Source: JAGVSR01 sp963786675 (GTDB lineage: Bacteria > Pseudomonadota > Alphaproteobacteria > Rhizobiales > Hyphomicrobiaceae). Taken from it: a stretch of 64,000 nt of DNA. The stretch covers positions 186,001-250,000 of the forward strand of contig CAWAZY010000004.1 in assembly GCA_963786675.1 (NCBI GenBank), given 5' to 3'. A program made the position numbers and the translations under genes. Below, one piece after another: positions 10,645 through 20,238 of this stretch; position 1 is the first letter of the stretch, and the number at the start of each line of letters is the position of its first letter. The notes under the pieces are model-generated. The model was not told the DNA's origin. It did no database searches and was given only the letters and a program-made list of their open reading frames with translations.

Positions 10645-12688
10645 GTGACCACTACATTCACCGACCTCGGCCTCGACCCCTTGCTCTTGAAGGCGCTCGA
10701 AACCGAAGGCTACACGACGCCCACGCCGATCCAGGCGCAGGCCATTCCCGACCGTTCTCGAAGGCAAGGATCTGCTCGGTATCGCCCAGACGGGCACCGG
10801 CAAGACCGCCGCTTTCGCGCTGCCGATCCTCCAGCGCTTGGCCGCCAACCGTCAGCCGGCCATGCGTAAGGGCGTGCGCGCGCTTATACTGTCGCCCACC
10901 CGCGAACTGGCCAGCCAGATCGCCGAAAGCTTCCGCACCTACGGCCGTCACATGGGCTTGTCGGTCGCCGTTGTTTACGGCGGCGTCGGTCACAAGCCGC
11001 AGCGCGATCAGCTCAGCCGCGGCGTCGATATTCTCGTCGCGACGCCGGGCCGCCTCATCGACCACATGATGGAGCGCAACGTCGTTCTGGAAGGCACCGA
11101 GATTCTCGTTCTCGACGAAGCCGACCAGATGATGGACTTGGGCTTCATCCGGCCGTTGCGCCAGATCGTCTCCAAGCTCTCGCATCGCCGTCAGAGCCTG
11201 TTCTTCTCCGCCACCATGCCCCAGGAAATCGGTGCGCTGGCCGCTGAGCTGCTCAAGGATCCGGTGAAGGTTTCGGTCTCGCCCGTTTCCAAGACGGCCG
11301 ACCGCGTGGCTCAGGAAGTCATCTTCATCGAGCAGACCCGCAAGCGTGCGCTGCTGGCGGAGCTGTTCACCAATCCCGACATGAAGCGCGCCATCGTGTT
11401 CACGCGCACCAAGCGCGGCGCCGATAAGGTCGCCCGTTACCTGGAAGTTGCCGGCGTGCCGGTGGCCGCCATCCATGGCAACAAGAGCCAGGGCCAGCGC
11501 GATCACGCCCTGAGCGGCTTCAAGGCCGGTAAAATCCGCGCCCTCATCGCCACGGACATCGCCGCACGCGGCATCGACGTGGATGCCGTTTCTCATGTCG
11601 TCAACTTCGAAGTGCCAAATGTTCCCGAGAGCTATGTCCATCGTATCGGCCGCACGGCGCGCGCCGGCGCTGAGGGTATCGCCATCTCGCTCGTCGACAA
11701 CGAGGAGCGCGGCTATCTGCGCGATATCGAGCGTCTGACACGCCAGCAGATCCCCTCCAAGGATCGCCGTGGCGATACCTCGCTGGTCGTGGCGCCTGAA
11801 ACAGCGGCCGATCGCAAGGCCGAGGCCGAATCCCGCCCGCGTTTCGCACGCGGCGACCGTCGCGGTGACGGCGCGGGACGATCTTCCCGCGAAGGTGGCC
11901 GGGACGGCCGCCGGGATTCGGGCCGTGACTCAGGTCGTGAGGGTTCGCGCCAAGAAGGCCGAGGCGGTCCGCGCAGCGAGGGTCGCGGCTCCGATCGCAA
12001 TTTCGCCGACCGTCAGGGCGGTGATCGCCGCCCCCCGGCGCGGGATCGTAATCGCGACGACGCACGTCCGTCTGGGAACAACGCCGATCGCGCCCAGGGT
12101 CATGCAGCAGGCCGTCCGGCCGAAGGCGGCGAAGCGCGGCGACCCGCGTCACGCTTCAATGCCCGCGACGACCGTCGCCCGCGTAACGAAAACGGCCCGC
12201 GTTCCGAAGGCGGACATCGCGGCGGTGGCGACAGCCTCCGCGCCGAAGGTGAAGGCCGCGCGCGCCAGCCGAATGGTGAGGCACGGGCCCCGTATCATGC
12301 CCACGGTGAAGGCCGCCCGCGTCACCCCGGAGCACACCGGGGCGCCGATGGCGTCAAGGGCCCGGCCCGCTCCCACGACCGGAGTGAACGTCATGACCGG
12401 CCCGACCGCAGTGCGCGGCCGGACCACGCAGGTCGTGCCGATCGCGCGGCGCGTCAAGATCGCCCGGACCGGACCGAGCGTCCGGACCGTAATGACCGGC
12501 CCGGAGCAAAGTCGGGTAACGGACACCATTCTGGCGGCCGCTCCGGTGGCAGCGCGGGAACCGGCGGCGGCAACCGTGGCCTTGAAGGCGTCCACTTCCT
12601 CAATAATCGCGGCGGTCAGCGCCCAGGTGCCGGCAAAAGCGGCCCGCGGGCCAACGACCGCCAGCGCGCCCGTCCGCGCCCAGCTTGA
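10645..12688 (+). CDS. rhlE: DEAD-box ATP-dependent RNA helicase with long disordered tail (one frameshift)
   Basis: An RhlE-type RNA helicase, used for RNA unwinding in ribosome assembly and cold adaptation. It begins at a GTG with TFTDLGLDPLLLKALE and the Q motif TPTPIQAQAIP. One extra C in the CCC at 10747-10749 shifts the frame just before Walker A. The continuing frame gives IAQTGTGKTAAFALPILQRL, ILSPTRELASQI, VLDEADQMMDLGF (DEAD), FFSATMP (SAT) and HRIGRTARAG. After the second RecA domain, roughly 300 residues are Arg, Gly and Asp rich with DRPDR-type repeats and are almost certainly disordered. Restored length is about 680 residues. Confidence 0.92.
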
Positions 12689-12856
12689 GGCCATTTGGCC
12701 TAAGGCGACCTGACAGGGTTCCAACTCAAGCCGGGACCTCATCAAACACAGACGTGACCGGGGGGCACGTTGCACTTGCCCCCTGGCGCCGTTATCAATC
12801 CGGCGTTGCTCGATATTTGCCCGCATCCGCCGGTGCCGCCATACAAGCACGCCTCG

Positions 12857-13336
12857 ATGTCCGCCAATGATCACCAGGGATTGAAGCTGATTGCGCTCGA
12901 CGCCGAGGATCTCGACGTCGTTTCAGCTCACTTGCAGGACGCCGTCGTCACTGTCGGTGAAATGGCCTACCTGAAGGCCGACCGGCGTTTTGCCGCCATT
13001 GCCAACCGTTTTGACTGGACCGATGCCGTCGTATCGCGCGCCGCAAGAAAAAAGAGCTACAAGCGCCGCCGGGCGGGGTTACGCTTTGAGCGCGTTTTAG
13101 GTGCGCAAGTGACGGGGATCGATCTGGCCGATAAGCGGCACGTTCTATCGATCCTGGCCATCCGCTTCGAGCCGACGTCGGCGCCCGAAGGCCACATTAC
13201 CATCGCATTCGCCGGTCAAGCCGCCATCCGCCTTCACGTCGAGTGCATCGAGGCGGCCCTGACGGATCTGGGCGCGGCTTGGGCAACGAAAGCCAAGCCC
13301 GAGCACCCCGACGACGACCCCGGCTCCTCTGGCTGA
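12857..13336 (+). CDS. DUF2948 family protein
   Basis: This 159-residue cytosolic protein begins MSANDHQGLKLIALDAEDLD and continues LQDAVVTVGEMAYLKADRRF, with a basic RKKSYKRRRAGLRFERV stretch. That is the DUF2948 pattern, an alphaproteobacterial family normally encoded just before hisD, as here. The function is unknown. I chose the ATG at 12857 because family members start close to the conserved LKLIALD segment; the frame is open for 29 more codons upstream. Confidence 0.85.
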   Translation: MSANDHQGLKLIALDAEDLDVVSAHLQDAVVTVGEMAYLKADRRFAAIANRFDWTDAVVSRAARKKSYKRRRAGLRFERVLGAQVTGIDLADKRHVLSILAIRFEPTSAPEGHITIAFAGQAAIRLHVECIEAALTDLGAAWATKAKPEHPDDDPGSSG

Positions 13337-13392
13337 TCCCGCTTCCCGCACGCCACCCCACCCATTGATTGGCCCGCTTACCGGACGCCCCC

Positions 13393-14691
13393 ATGCCAAA
13401 AACGCTCCTGACCACCGATCCCGGTTTTGAAAAGGCTTTCGCTGCCTTTCTGGCTGATAAGCGTGAAACCTCCGCCGAAGTCGATACAGCCGTCCGCGAG
13501 ATCATCGACGATATCCGCAGCCGGGGCGATGCCGCCCTCATCGACCTGTCGCGCCGGTTCGACGACATCGATCTGGAGCAAACCGGTATTGCCGTCACCA
13601 CGGCGGAGATCGATGCCGCCGTCGCGGACTGTTCGCGCGAAACCTTGGACGCACTGACCTTCGCCGCCGACCGCATCCGGGCCCATCACCAGCGCCACCT
13701 GCCGGAAAGCGACCGTTACACCGACGACACCGGCGTCGAATTGGGAGATCGCTGGACCGCCGTTGAATCGGCCGGCCTCTACGTGCCGGGCGGGCTTGCC
13801 TCCTATCCCAGTTCAGTCCTGATGAATGCCCTGCCCGCGATCGTGGCCGGCGTACCGCGCATCGTGATGGTGGTCCCCTCGCCCCGGGGCGAACTGAACC
13901 CGCTGGTGCTCGCCGCCGCGCGCTTGTGCGGCATCACTGAAATCTATCGTGTCGGTGGCGCGCAGGCCGTCGCCGCGCTGGCCTTCGGAACTGAAACGAT
14001 CAAACCGGTGGTCAAGATCGTCGGTCCCGGCAATGCGTTCGTCGCCGCGGCGAAGCGCCAGGTCTTTGGCACGGTGGGGATCGACAGCATTGCGGGCCCG
14101 TCCGAAGTGCTTGTCATCGCCGACCGCGACAACGACCCCGAATGGATCGCCGCCGACCTGCTGGCGCAGGCCGAGCACGACAAGGCTGCCCAATCCATTC
14201 TCATGACCGATGATGCGGCGTTCGCCAAAGCCGTGGAAGCCGCCGTGGCGCGCCAACTGGCGACCTTGCCGCGCGGCAACATCGCGGGTGAAAGCTGGAA
14301 CGTCTACGGCGCGTGCATCATCGTGCGGGACTTCAGCGAAGCGCCCGCCTTGGCCGACCGGATCGCCGCCGAGCATCTCGAAATCGCGACCGCGGACAGC
14401 GAAGACTTGACGGAAAAGATCCGCAACGCGGGCGCGATATTCATCGGACGCCATACGCCGGAAGTGATCGGCGACTACGTTGCCGGGTCCAATCACGTTT
14501 TGCCGACCGCCCGTAGCGCCAGATTTTCGTCCGGCCTTGGCGTTCTCGATTTTATGAAGCGGACATCATTATTGAAGCTCGACGCAGCGGCCTTGGCGCG
14601 TGTCGCCGGGCCGGCCATGACGCTGGCCCGCGCCGAAGGCCTCGAAGCCCACAGGCGGTCCGTCGAGATCCGGCTTGGTAGCAAGACGTAA
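13393..14691 (+). CDS. hisD: Histidinol dehydrogenase
   Basis: HisD performs the last two steps of histidine synthesis, oxidising histidinol to histidine with two NAD+ and a zinc ion. The roughly 432-residue product has the family signatures GLYVPGGLASYPSSVLMNA, KIVGPGNAFVAAAKRQVFG and DSIAGPSEVLVIAD, with zinc or catalytic residues in LLAQAEHD, AAEHLEIAT and GSNHVLPT. I take the ATG at 13393 rather than a TTG eight codons earlier. Its stop shares a base with the next start (TAATG), so hisD and UPF0262 are co-translated. Other his genes are split away at 1-4.4 kb. Confidence 0.97.
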   Translation: MPKTLLTTDPGFEKAFAAFLADKRETSAEVDTAVREIIDDIRSRGDAALIDLSRRFDDIDLEQTGIAVTTAEIDAAVADCSRETLDALTFAADRIRAHHQRHLPESDRYTDDTGVELGDRWTAVESAGLYVPGGLASYPSSVLMNALPAIVAGVPRIVMVVPSPRGELNPLVLAAARLCGITEIYRVGGAQAVAALAFGTETIKPVVKIVGPGNAFVAAAKRQVFGTVGIDSIAGPSEVLVIADRDNDPEWIAADLLAQAEHDKAAQSILMTDDAAFAKAVEAAVARQLATLPRGNIAGESWNVYGACIIVRDFSEAPALADRIAAEHLEIATADSEDLTEKIRNAGAIFIGRHTPEVIGDYVAGSNHVLPTARSARFSSGLGVLDFMKRTSLLKLDAAALARVAGPAMTLARAEGLEAHRRSVEIRLGSKT

Positions 14692-15206
14692 TGGGACCGG
14701 ATAAAATGGAAAATGTAACGCCAGACGGCAAAGACCGGGACCGCATCGCATCAATCCACATCGATGAGGGCTCAATCGCGCAAGGCAATCCCGATATTGC
14801 CCACGAACGCGAGGTCGCCATCTTCGATATTATCGACGGCAACTCTTTCGCGCTCGACGGCGTGGACCAGGGGCCCTACCGCCTGGAAATTTCGATTGCC
14901 GACGATCGCCTCAACCTGACGGTATTTCCAGAAGCCGGCGCGGCGCAGCCCGTGGCGGTTCACAATATCACCATGACCCCGCTGAAGCGGCTGCTGAAGG
15001 ACTACTTCCTGGTCCTCGACAGCTACTATCAGGCGATCCGTTCCGGCCAGCCGTCGCGCATTCAGGCCATCGATGTCGGGCGGCGCGGACTTCACGATGA
15101 AGGCAGCCGGCTGCTGCAGGAACGGCTCGATGGCAAGATCCGCATCGATTTCGATACTGCTCGGCGGCTGTTTACACTTGTCACAGCGCTGCATTGGAAG
15201 GGCTAG
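14691..15206 (+). CDS. UPF0262 family protein
   Basis: The 171-residue product matches UPF0262: IASIHIDEGSIAQGNPDIAH, EREVAIFDIIDGNSFAL and the C-terminal LKDYFLVLDSYYQAIRSGQP. The family is confined to alphaproteobacteria, nearly always between hisD and a low-molecular-weight phosphatase gene, and its role is unknown. The start overlaps the hisD stop by one base, and its end overlaps the phosphatase gene by 13 bases, so the three form one tightly coupled unit. A second ATG at 14706 is a possible alternative start. Confidence 0.9.
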   Translation: MGPDKMENVTPDGKDRDRIASIHIDEGSIAQGNPDIAHEREVAIFDIIDGNSFALDGVDQGPYRLEISIADDRLNLTVFPEAGAAQPVAVHNITMTPLKRLLKDYFLVLDSYYQAIRSGQPSRIQAIDVGRRGLHDEGSRLLQERLDGKIRIDFDTARRLFTLVTALHWKG

Positions 15207-15670
15207 GTGCGGTGCCCGATCCTTCCGAGGCGCCACCACGAATACTGTTTGCCTGTACCTTGAATGCCGTGCGCTCGCCGATGGCCGCCGGCATTCTCCA
15301 CCATCTCGCCGGACCGCGGCTGGACGTGACGTCGGCCGGCGTCAGGCGTGGCCGTCCCGACCCGTACGTCGCCGCCGTCATGGACGAGATCGGGATCGAC
15401 CTCACCGAGCATCAGCCGCGAATCTTTGCCGAACTTGGGCGTCAGTCATTCTCGACCATCATCACGCTGTCGCCCGAAGCTCAGCATCACGGCGTCGAAC
15501 TCACGCGGATTATGGCGGCGGACGTCATCTACTGGCCGACCTTCGATCCGTCGATGCTCGAACCCGCGAGCGGCCGCAAGGCGCTTCTGGCGGCCTACCG
15601 TCACCTGCGCGACGATCTCATGGATAAGATCAAATACCGCTTCGGAATTGAGGGCGGACCGACCGTTTAA
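15194..15670 (+). CDS. Low-molecular-weight protein-tyrosine-phosphatase-like protein
   Basis: A 158-residue member of the LMW phosphatase/arsenate reductase fold. The phosphate-binding loop is CTLNAVRS (Cys21 to Arg27-Ser28), the canonical C-X5-R. The usual DP acid motif near the C-terminus is represented by WPTFDPSM. It is co-translated with UPF0262. In related genomes this gene is followed by infA; here it meets a leftward adenylate cyclase gene instead. It may act on a phosphoprotein or a small molecule; arsenate reduction is not demonstrated by the sequence. Confidence 0.85.
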   Translation: MEGLGAVPDPSEAPPRILFACTLNAVRSPMAAGILHHLAGPRLDVTSAGVRRGRPDPYVAAVMDEIGIDLTEHQPRIFAELGRQSFSTIITLSPEAQHHGVELTRIMAADVIYWPTFDPSMLEPASGRKALLAAYRHLRDDLMDKIKYRFGIEGGPTV

Positions 15671-15681
15671 TCCGGGCCCGG

Positions 15682-17004
15682 TCAAGCGACGTAAGCTGCC
15701 GGCTGCCCAACGCGCCCTTCCGGCCGGCGCGCGGTCAGGAACCACGTTTCCTGCAAGCCGACACCCTTGATGTCGACCATGCCCCGGCTTTCAAAAATGA
15801 ACTCGCTGTCGAGACACTCCCGGCAGCGTGTGCAAACCAATATGCGGCCAGGCTGGGACAGGTTCTCAAGACGCGCGGCGAGGTTCACCGCGTCACCCCA
15901 GACGTCATAGGTGAACTTCTGCTGGCCGATGACACCGGCCATGATCGGTCCTGATGCAAGCCCGACGCGCATGGACAACGCCACATCGCGCTCGCGCGCA
16001 ATGCGCTTTACCGTGTCGAGCATGTCCAGCCCCATCGCGGCCAGCCGCTGCAGGTGATCGGAGCATGGCTCAGGAACGCCCGACGCCACCATGTAAGCGT
16101 CACCGATGGTCTTGATTTTTTCAACACCATGCTTGCGCGCCAGCCCATCGAAGTCCGTCACGATCTCGTTCAGCAAGGCGACCGTCGACGCCGCGCCCAG
16201 CTTGCGTGCCAGGGCGACAAACCCCGAAATATCGGCAAACAGGATCGAAGCATCGTGGAACTGGTCGGAAATCGGCTCGTCAGGTTTTGCCTTGAGACGC
16301 TCCACGATCGCATCGGGCAGGATGTTGCGCAGCAGGTTGTCGGTCTCGGCCTTTGCGCTCTCCGCAAGTCGAAAGGCATAAAACACCGACGCTGCAATCA
16401 AGCCGAACGTGGTGATGACGGCTTGAACGTAGATGCTATCGATCACCTCATGCTCGGCGGACAGCCGCGCCAGGGGATCGGGAAACCAGAACCACGCGGC
16501 CAGATGCAGGGCGAGGCCCGACAGAATGACGGGCACCACAAGCCAAAGCCGGCCCAGACCGAAGACGACGAACGGCGCGGCCGCGCCCACGAAGTACTGC
16601 AACTGCACACCGGCCGACCTGCCCAAAAACATCGCGAAGGCCAGCAGAGCGATCCATTCGGAAATGACGATGATGAGCGCACCTGCGATCTCGCTGTAGC
16701 GATGCGAGAACGGGACCATCAAGGCCGTGATCACCAAGCCGATGTTGATCCAGATGATGGGCTTGTACTTCTCGTAGTCCAGGAAGGCATGCTGAATTGC
16801 GTACACCAGCGTCGATACGACAATGAGATAGGCAATCAGGTTGAGGATCATCAGCCGTCGCTTGACCTCGGGGGGATAGCCGCCGGTTCCCGCTTCCGCC
16901 AGGGTGTTGATCGCACGGCCGAGCGCGCGCAGTTGCGGCAGCTCGCCCATCGTGGAGAGCGCGGCACGGATCGGCTTGAGCCGGCGCTTCAAACTCTCGA
17001 ACAT
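15682..17004 (-). CDS. Membrane-bound class III adenylate cyclase
   Basis: The 440-residue protein has an N-terminal half with about six hydrophobic segments (for example LIAYLIVVSTLVYAI and VVPVILSGLALHLAAWFWF) and a C-terminal class III cyclase domain. Both metal aspartates are present (ILFADISGF and KTIGDAYMV). The adenine-selecting Lys and Asp appear in EKIKTIGD and TYDVWGD, and the transition-state Asn and Arg in DAVNLAARLEN, so it should make cAMP. It lies directly downstream of a Crp-family regulator on the same strand, a likely sender and receiver pair. The membrane half suggests an envelope signal. Confidence 0.9.
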   Translation of the reverse strand: MFESLKRRLKPIRAALSTMGELPQLRALGRAINTLAEAGTGGYPPEVKRRLMILNLIAYLIVVSTLVYAIQHAFLDYEKYKPIIWINIGLVITALMVPFSHRYSEIAGALIIVISEWIALLAFAMFLGRSAGVQLQYFVGAAAPFVVFGLGRLWLVVPVILSGLALHLAAWFWFPDPLARLSAEHEVIDSIYVQAVITTFGLIAASVFYAFRLAESAKAETDNLLRNILPDAIVERLKAKPDEPISDQFHDASILFADISGFVALARKLGAASTVALLNEIVTDFDGLARKHGVEKIKTIGDAYMVASGVPEPCSDHLQRLAAMGLDMLDTVKRIARERDVALSMRVGLASGPIMAGVIGQQKFTYDVWGDAVNLAARLENLSQPGRILVCTRCRECLDSEFIFESRGMVDIKGVGLQETWFLTARRPEGRVGQPAAYVA

Positions 17005-17061
17005 GGGTACGGTCCTGCTGCCAGGTTGCAGCCGCTCATGGATGCCCCTGAGCCGGCGCGC

Positions 17062-17760
17062 TCATGCGACGCCTGCGATGTTTTCCAGTTCGTCCAGATC
17101 ACAAACGAGTTGCTTGTCGGAACGCTCGATGGCCCCGCCACCTTCCAGCAACGCCAGCGCCGCGTTCACCTTCGGCCGGCTGGCCCCGATGAGCAACGCC
17201 AGTTCACTCTGCGAAATCGGCAGATCCAAGGTTACGCGCCCGCCGTCCTGATTGCCGGACTTTTGCCGGGCAGCGGCAAGGAAGAACCGCGCCAGCCGTA
17301 CTTCGATCGGATACAGCGCAATGCCTTCCAGCTGCTGATCCGCTTCACGCACGCGGCTGCAAAGGAACTTGATGATGGATTGGCGGATGGCCGCGCTGCT
17401 TTCCACAAGGCGCGTCACGGCGCCCTTGGACAGGGTCTGGGCCACCGCTTTGGTCACCGCCGTGGCATCGGCCGTGCGTGCCCCGCCATCGAGGACGGCG
17501 ATCTCGCCAAAAACCTGTCCCGCCTCGGCGTGCGCGAACGAGAGTTCACGGCCTTCCGGGGTGAGCACGGAAAGGCGCACCCGGCCAGCGGTCACGAGGT
17601 AGATGTCGCGGCCTGGATCACCTCGCCCGAATACAATCTGTCCGGCATCGTAGGATACCTCGCGCATCTCCAAAGCAACCGACCTGCGCTCGTCCACGTC
17701 CAACGGACCGAACAACGCCGTCCGGCCTAGCATCTCGACGAGAACATCCTTGGACGACAT
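17062..17760 (-). CDS. Crp/Fnr-family transcription regulator
   Basis: The 232-residue protein has a cyclic-nucleotide-binding domain (GQIVFGRGDPGRDIYLVTAG) with the phosphate-binding cassette FGEIAVLDGGARTADATA. The key arginine is kept and Ser is replaced by Thr. A Crp-type winged helix follows, with ISQSELALLIGASRPKVNAA. No Fnr iron-sulfur cysteines are seen. A strong AGGAGGG site precedes the ATG. With the cyclase gene 57 bases downstream on the same strand, cAMP is the obvious candidate ligand, by inference. It diverges from maf. Confidence 0.9.
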   Translation of the reverse strand: MSSKDVLVEMLGRTALFGPLDVDERRSVALEMREVSYDAGQIVFGRGDPGRDIYLVTAGRVRLSVLTPEGRELSFAHAEAGQVFGEIAVLDGGARTADATAVTKAVAQTLSKGAVTRLVESSAAIRQSIIKFLCSRVREADQQLEGIALYPIEVRLARFFLAAARQKSGNQDGGRVTLDLPISQSELALLIGASRPKVNAALALLEGGGAIERSDKQLVCDLDELENIAGVA

Positions 17761-17987
17761 GACACCCTCCTGAACCCAGCAGATTTATCCAGGGATTGGC
17801 GCGTCAAGGCAACGTGCTTCTCCCGTTATGATAACCTAACCGCGCCGAATTGCCGGTTTTCAACAGAGCGTGCTGTCCCCTTCGGGACAAAGTCCAAAAT
17901 CTGATCAGCCGGCCCCTGGGACCCGCCACGGCGGACATGCTATAGAGGCGGGCCGTGCAGGATTGAGCGAAGCGAGATGAAGCCACG

Positions 17988-18734
17988 ATGACGACAGCCA
18001 AGGCGGCCTTTCTCCAGGCCTTCTCCCGGACCGACAATCCACGCCGTGAAACCCTTCGCACGGAACTCGCCAAATCAGCCGCGCGCGAGCAGGCCGTGGC
18101 CCCGCGTCCCAAGCTGGTTCTGGCCAGCGCCAGTCCGCGCCGCCTGATGCTGCTCGCCCAAGCCGGCATTGAACCAGATGCACTCCGGCCCTCGTCCATC
18201 GACGAAACCCCGCGCACCGGCGAGATGCCCCGCGGCCTCGTCTCCAGGCTGGCCCGCGCGAAGGCCGAGGCAGCGCGCGATCAAATCGCCAACGATAAGG
18301 ATATCGCCGACGCCTACGTGCTCGCGGCGGATACCATCGTCACCAACAACTTGAAGATTTTCGGCAAGCCGCAGCAGGTCGAAGAGGCCGTCGAATTCTT
18401 GAGCCGGCTGTCCGGCCGCTCCCACCGGGTTTTGACCGGCGTGTGCCTGATCACCCCCGAAGACCGCATCCGGACCAAGATCGTCGATACCAAAGTGCGC
18501 TTTAAATATCTGACGCGCAGCGAGATCGAAGCCTATGTCGCGTCGCGCGAATGGCGCGACAAAGCCGGCGGCTATGCCATCCAGGGGCTTGCGGGCGCCT
18601 TCGTGCAGAAGATCAAAGGGTCCTACACGAACGTCGTCGGCCTGCCGCTGACGGAAGTCGTCGGCATGCTGGTCACGGAAGGCTTTCCGATCCACTTCAA
18701 CTGGATTCGCGCCGCCGAAGCCGATCGCGACTGA
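17988..18734 (+). CDS. maf: Maf family nucleotide pyrophosphatase
   Basis: Maf proteins hydrolyse non-canonical or excess nucleoside triphosphates and have been tied to septum control. The hallmark LVLASASPRRLMLLAQAGIE is present, followed by DETPRTGEMPRGLVSRLARA, AYVLAADTIV and GGYAIQGLAGAFVQKIKGSY. The first 37 or so residues before PRPKLVLAS are an unusual extension, so the true start may lie further in or the region may be altered. It is followed by yacG and tRNA-Phe as is usual, but infA, which normally precedes it, is missing. Confidence 0.9.
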   Translation: MTTAKAAFLQAFSRTDNPRRETLRTELAKSAAREQAVAPRPKLVLASASPRRLMLLAQAGIEPDALRPSSIDETPRTGEMPRGLVSRLARAKAEAARDQIANDKDIADAYVLAADTIVTNNLKIFGKPQQVEEAVEFLSRLSGRSHRVLTGVCLITPEDRIRTKIVDTKVRFKYLTRSEIEAYVASREWRDKAGGYAIQGLAGAFVQKIKGSYTNVVGLPLTEVVGMLVTEGFPIHFNWIRAAEADRD

Positions 18735-18809
18735 TCGGACATCACCGGCCGTCGCACCCACGTCTACCAATTGGGCCGCGCGACGAAACCGAACAGCACA
18801 GTGGCAGAC

Positions 18810-19043
18810 ATGTCCGACGACAAAGCCCAAACACGAAATCTTGGCCGGTGCCCCGTGTGCCGCAAACCAGCTGACTTCGAGCACCGTCCGTTCTGCTCCC
18901 GGCGCTGCGCGGACATCGATCTGGCGCGCTGGCTCGGCGGCGGGTACGTGATCGGCGGGTCCAATCTCGATGCGGCGGATGACACGAACTTGCGCGAGAC
19001 CGGCGCCCAAGGTCGCCCTGGGTATGATGACGACGAGGTCTGA
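18810..19043 (+). CDS. yacG: DNA gyrase inhibitor/zinc protein YacG
   Basis: A 77-residue zinc-ribbon protein. Four cysteines are in CPVC and CSRRC, followed by ADIDLARWLGGGYVIGG, the family signature. In E. coli YacG binds GyrB and inhibits gyrase. The ATG at 18810 begins MSDDKAQTRN; a GTG three codons upstream (18801) is possible. It lies between maf and tRNA-Phe, the standard arrangement in this group. Confidence 0.92.
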   Translation: MSDDKAQTRNLGRCPVCRKPADFEHRPFCSRRCADIDLARWLGGGYVIGGSNLDAADDTNLRETGAQGRPGYDDDEV

Positions 19044-19184
19044 GCCCCCCGGACCGCAACAGGTCCGGCGGGCGCATCGGATTGCCGCCACCAAACGTGT
19101 GAAAGGCCGCTGGACAAGCGCCCCAAGCACCACCTATAAGACGCCGACTTTCGCATGCAGCCGGGCTCCGGCCCCCAGCGAATT

Positions 19185-19260
19185 GCCCAGGTAGCTCAGT
19201 TGGTAGAGCATGCGACTGAAAATCGCAGTGTCGCTGGTTCAATTCCGGCCCTGGGCACCA
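19185..19260 (+). tRNA. tRNA-Phe (GAA)
   Basis: A complete 76-base cloverleaf. The acceptor stem pairs GCCCAGG with CCTGGGC, the D arm is GCTC...GAGC, the anticodon stem is TGCGA/TCGCA around loop CTGAAAA (anticodon GAA), and the T arm is GCTGG-TTCAATT-CCGGC. The discriminator A is followed by an encoded CCA. It follows yacG on the same strand, as in other Hyphomicrobiales. Confidence 0.98.
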
Positions 19261-19604
19261 TTCCCCCTCAAAAGCTTGCCCGTCTGAGCAATCCAGGACG
19301 CCCCTGCGTCCGATCCAGTTACTGACGGCACAATCCTGCCTTCTGGTGAGCAGCCCTACGTACCGTCCCCTATTTACTCAGTTTTTGAGCCGTCTGGCGC
19401 GGCAATGCGGCCACACTTCCGGCGCGAGCACCGGCAAATCTGCGCTCAATGAAGGCCCCCGGGCTTGCGGCCCAGGGCAACTCACGGCACCCTGCGACAC
19501 GCTGTGCAGTCAAGTTTCGGCCTGCCCCGCCGGAACAGCCGAAAGGCTGGTCGGGGGCGTTTGTGCCGTCTGTTTTCCGTTTTCGAGCTGAGAGGACATT
19601 TCAA
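19261..19604. other. Intergenic region upstream of the L,D-transpeptidase gene
   Basis: The region between tRNA-Phe and the transpeptidase start contains no recognised gene. It probably holds the transpeptidase promoter. The reading frame of the next gene is open back to 19449, but the upstream translation is not signal-peptide-like. Confidence 0.4.
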
Positions 19605-20180
19605 ATGCACCGAACGACGAGGACCGGACGCCTGCTTGCTGCCGGACTGGGCGTCCTGGCGACCTTAGGTTCCTTTTCTGGCCCGGCCGCAGCGCAAGAC
19701 TTCCTGTCGTTCCTGTGGGGCGGCGGCTACCGCGAAACGGTTTCGTTTCCCTCTAACGTTTCTCCGCGGCAGATCATCGTCTCGTTCGGTGATCGCAAGC
19801 TCTATTGGGTCCATGCCCGCGGCGAGGCCGTGTCCTACCCCATCGCCGTGCCGCGCCAGCAGAGCCGCTGGTCGGGCGTGACGTCGGTATCGCGCAAGGC
19901 GGTCAATCCGGGTTGGACACCGACGGCCGAGATGCGACGTGAGAACCCCAAGCTGCCGCACTACGTGCCTGGTGGCCATCCCCAGAATCCACTCGGTGTG
20001 CGCGCGCTCTACCTGGGTGCGTCCATGTACCGGATCCATGGCACCGATGCGCCGTGGACGATCGGCACAGCCGTCTCGAAGGGCTGCATCCGCATGTATA
20101 ACGAGGACGTGCTTGATCTGTATCCCCGCATCCCGGTGGGGACCCGCGTGACCGTCACCTGGAAGCGCTACCGAAGCTAG
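19605..20180 (+). CDS. L,D-transpeptidase (YkuD domain), exported
   Basis: The 191-residue product has a signal peptide (LLAAGLGVLATLGSFSGPAAA) and a YkuD catalytic domain. The active-site pattern is IHGTDAPWTIGTAVSKGCIR, with catalytic Cys in SKGC and His in IHG. These enzymes form 3-3 crosslinks in peptidoglycan or attach proteins to it, in the periplasm. I chose the ATG at 19605 because a GAGAGGAC site precedes it and it opens the signal peptide. The gene ends at a strong terminator. Confidence 0.92.
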   Translation: MHRTTRTGRLLAAGLGVLATLGSFSGPAAAQDFLSFLWGGGYRETVSFPSNVSPRQIIVSFGDRKLYWVHARGEAVSYPIAVPRQQSRWSGVTSVSRKAVNPGWTPTAEMRRENPKLPHYVPGGHPQNPLGVRALYLGASMYRIHGTDAPWTIGTAVSKGCIRMYNEDVLDLYPRIPVGTRVTVTWKRYRS

Positions 20181-20238
20181 TGCCGCGCGTTGGTCGCGTG
20201 CCTGATCACCACCCAACGCTTCAAGGCTCCCAAATCGC

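Noticed and set aside
10280..10661. Minus-strand open frames upstream of rhlE
   Set aside because: Pro/Arg-rich translations typical of random frames in GC-rich DNA; no start signal.
16054..17730. 558-codon plus-strand open frame opposite the cyclase and Crp genes
   Set aside because: It is the antisense shadow of two well supported genes; its translation is rich in His, Gln and Arg with no family resemblance.
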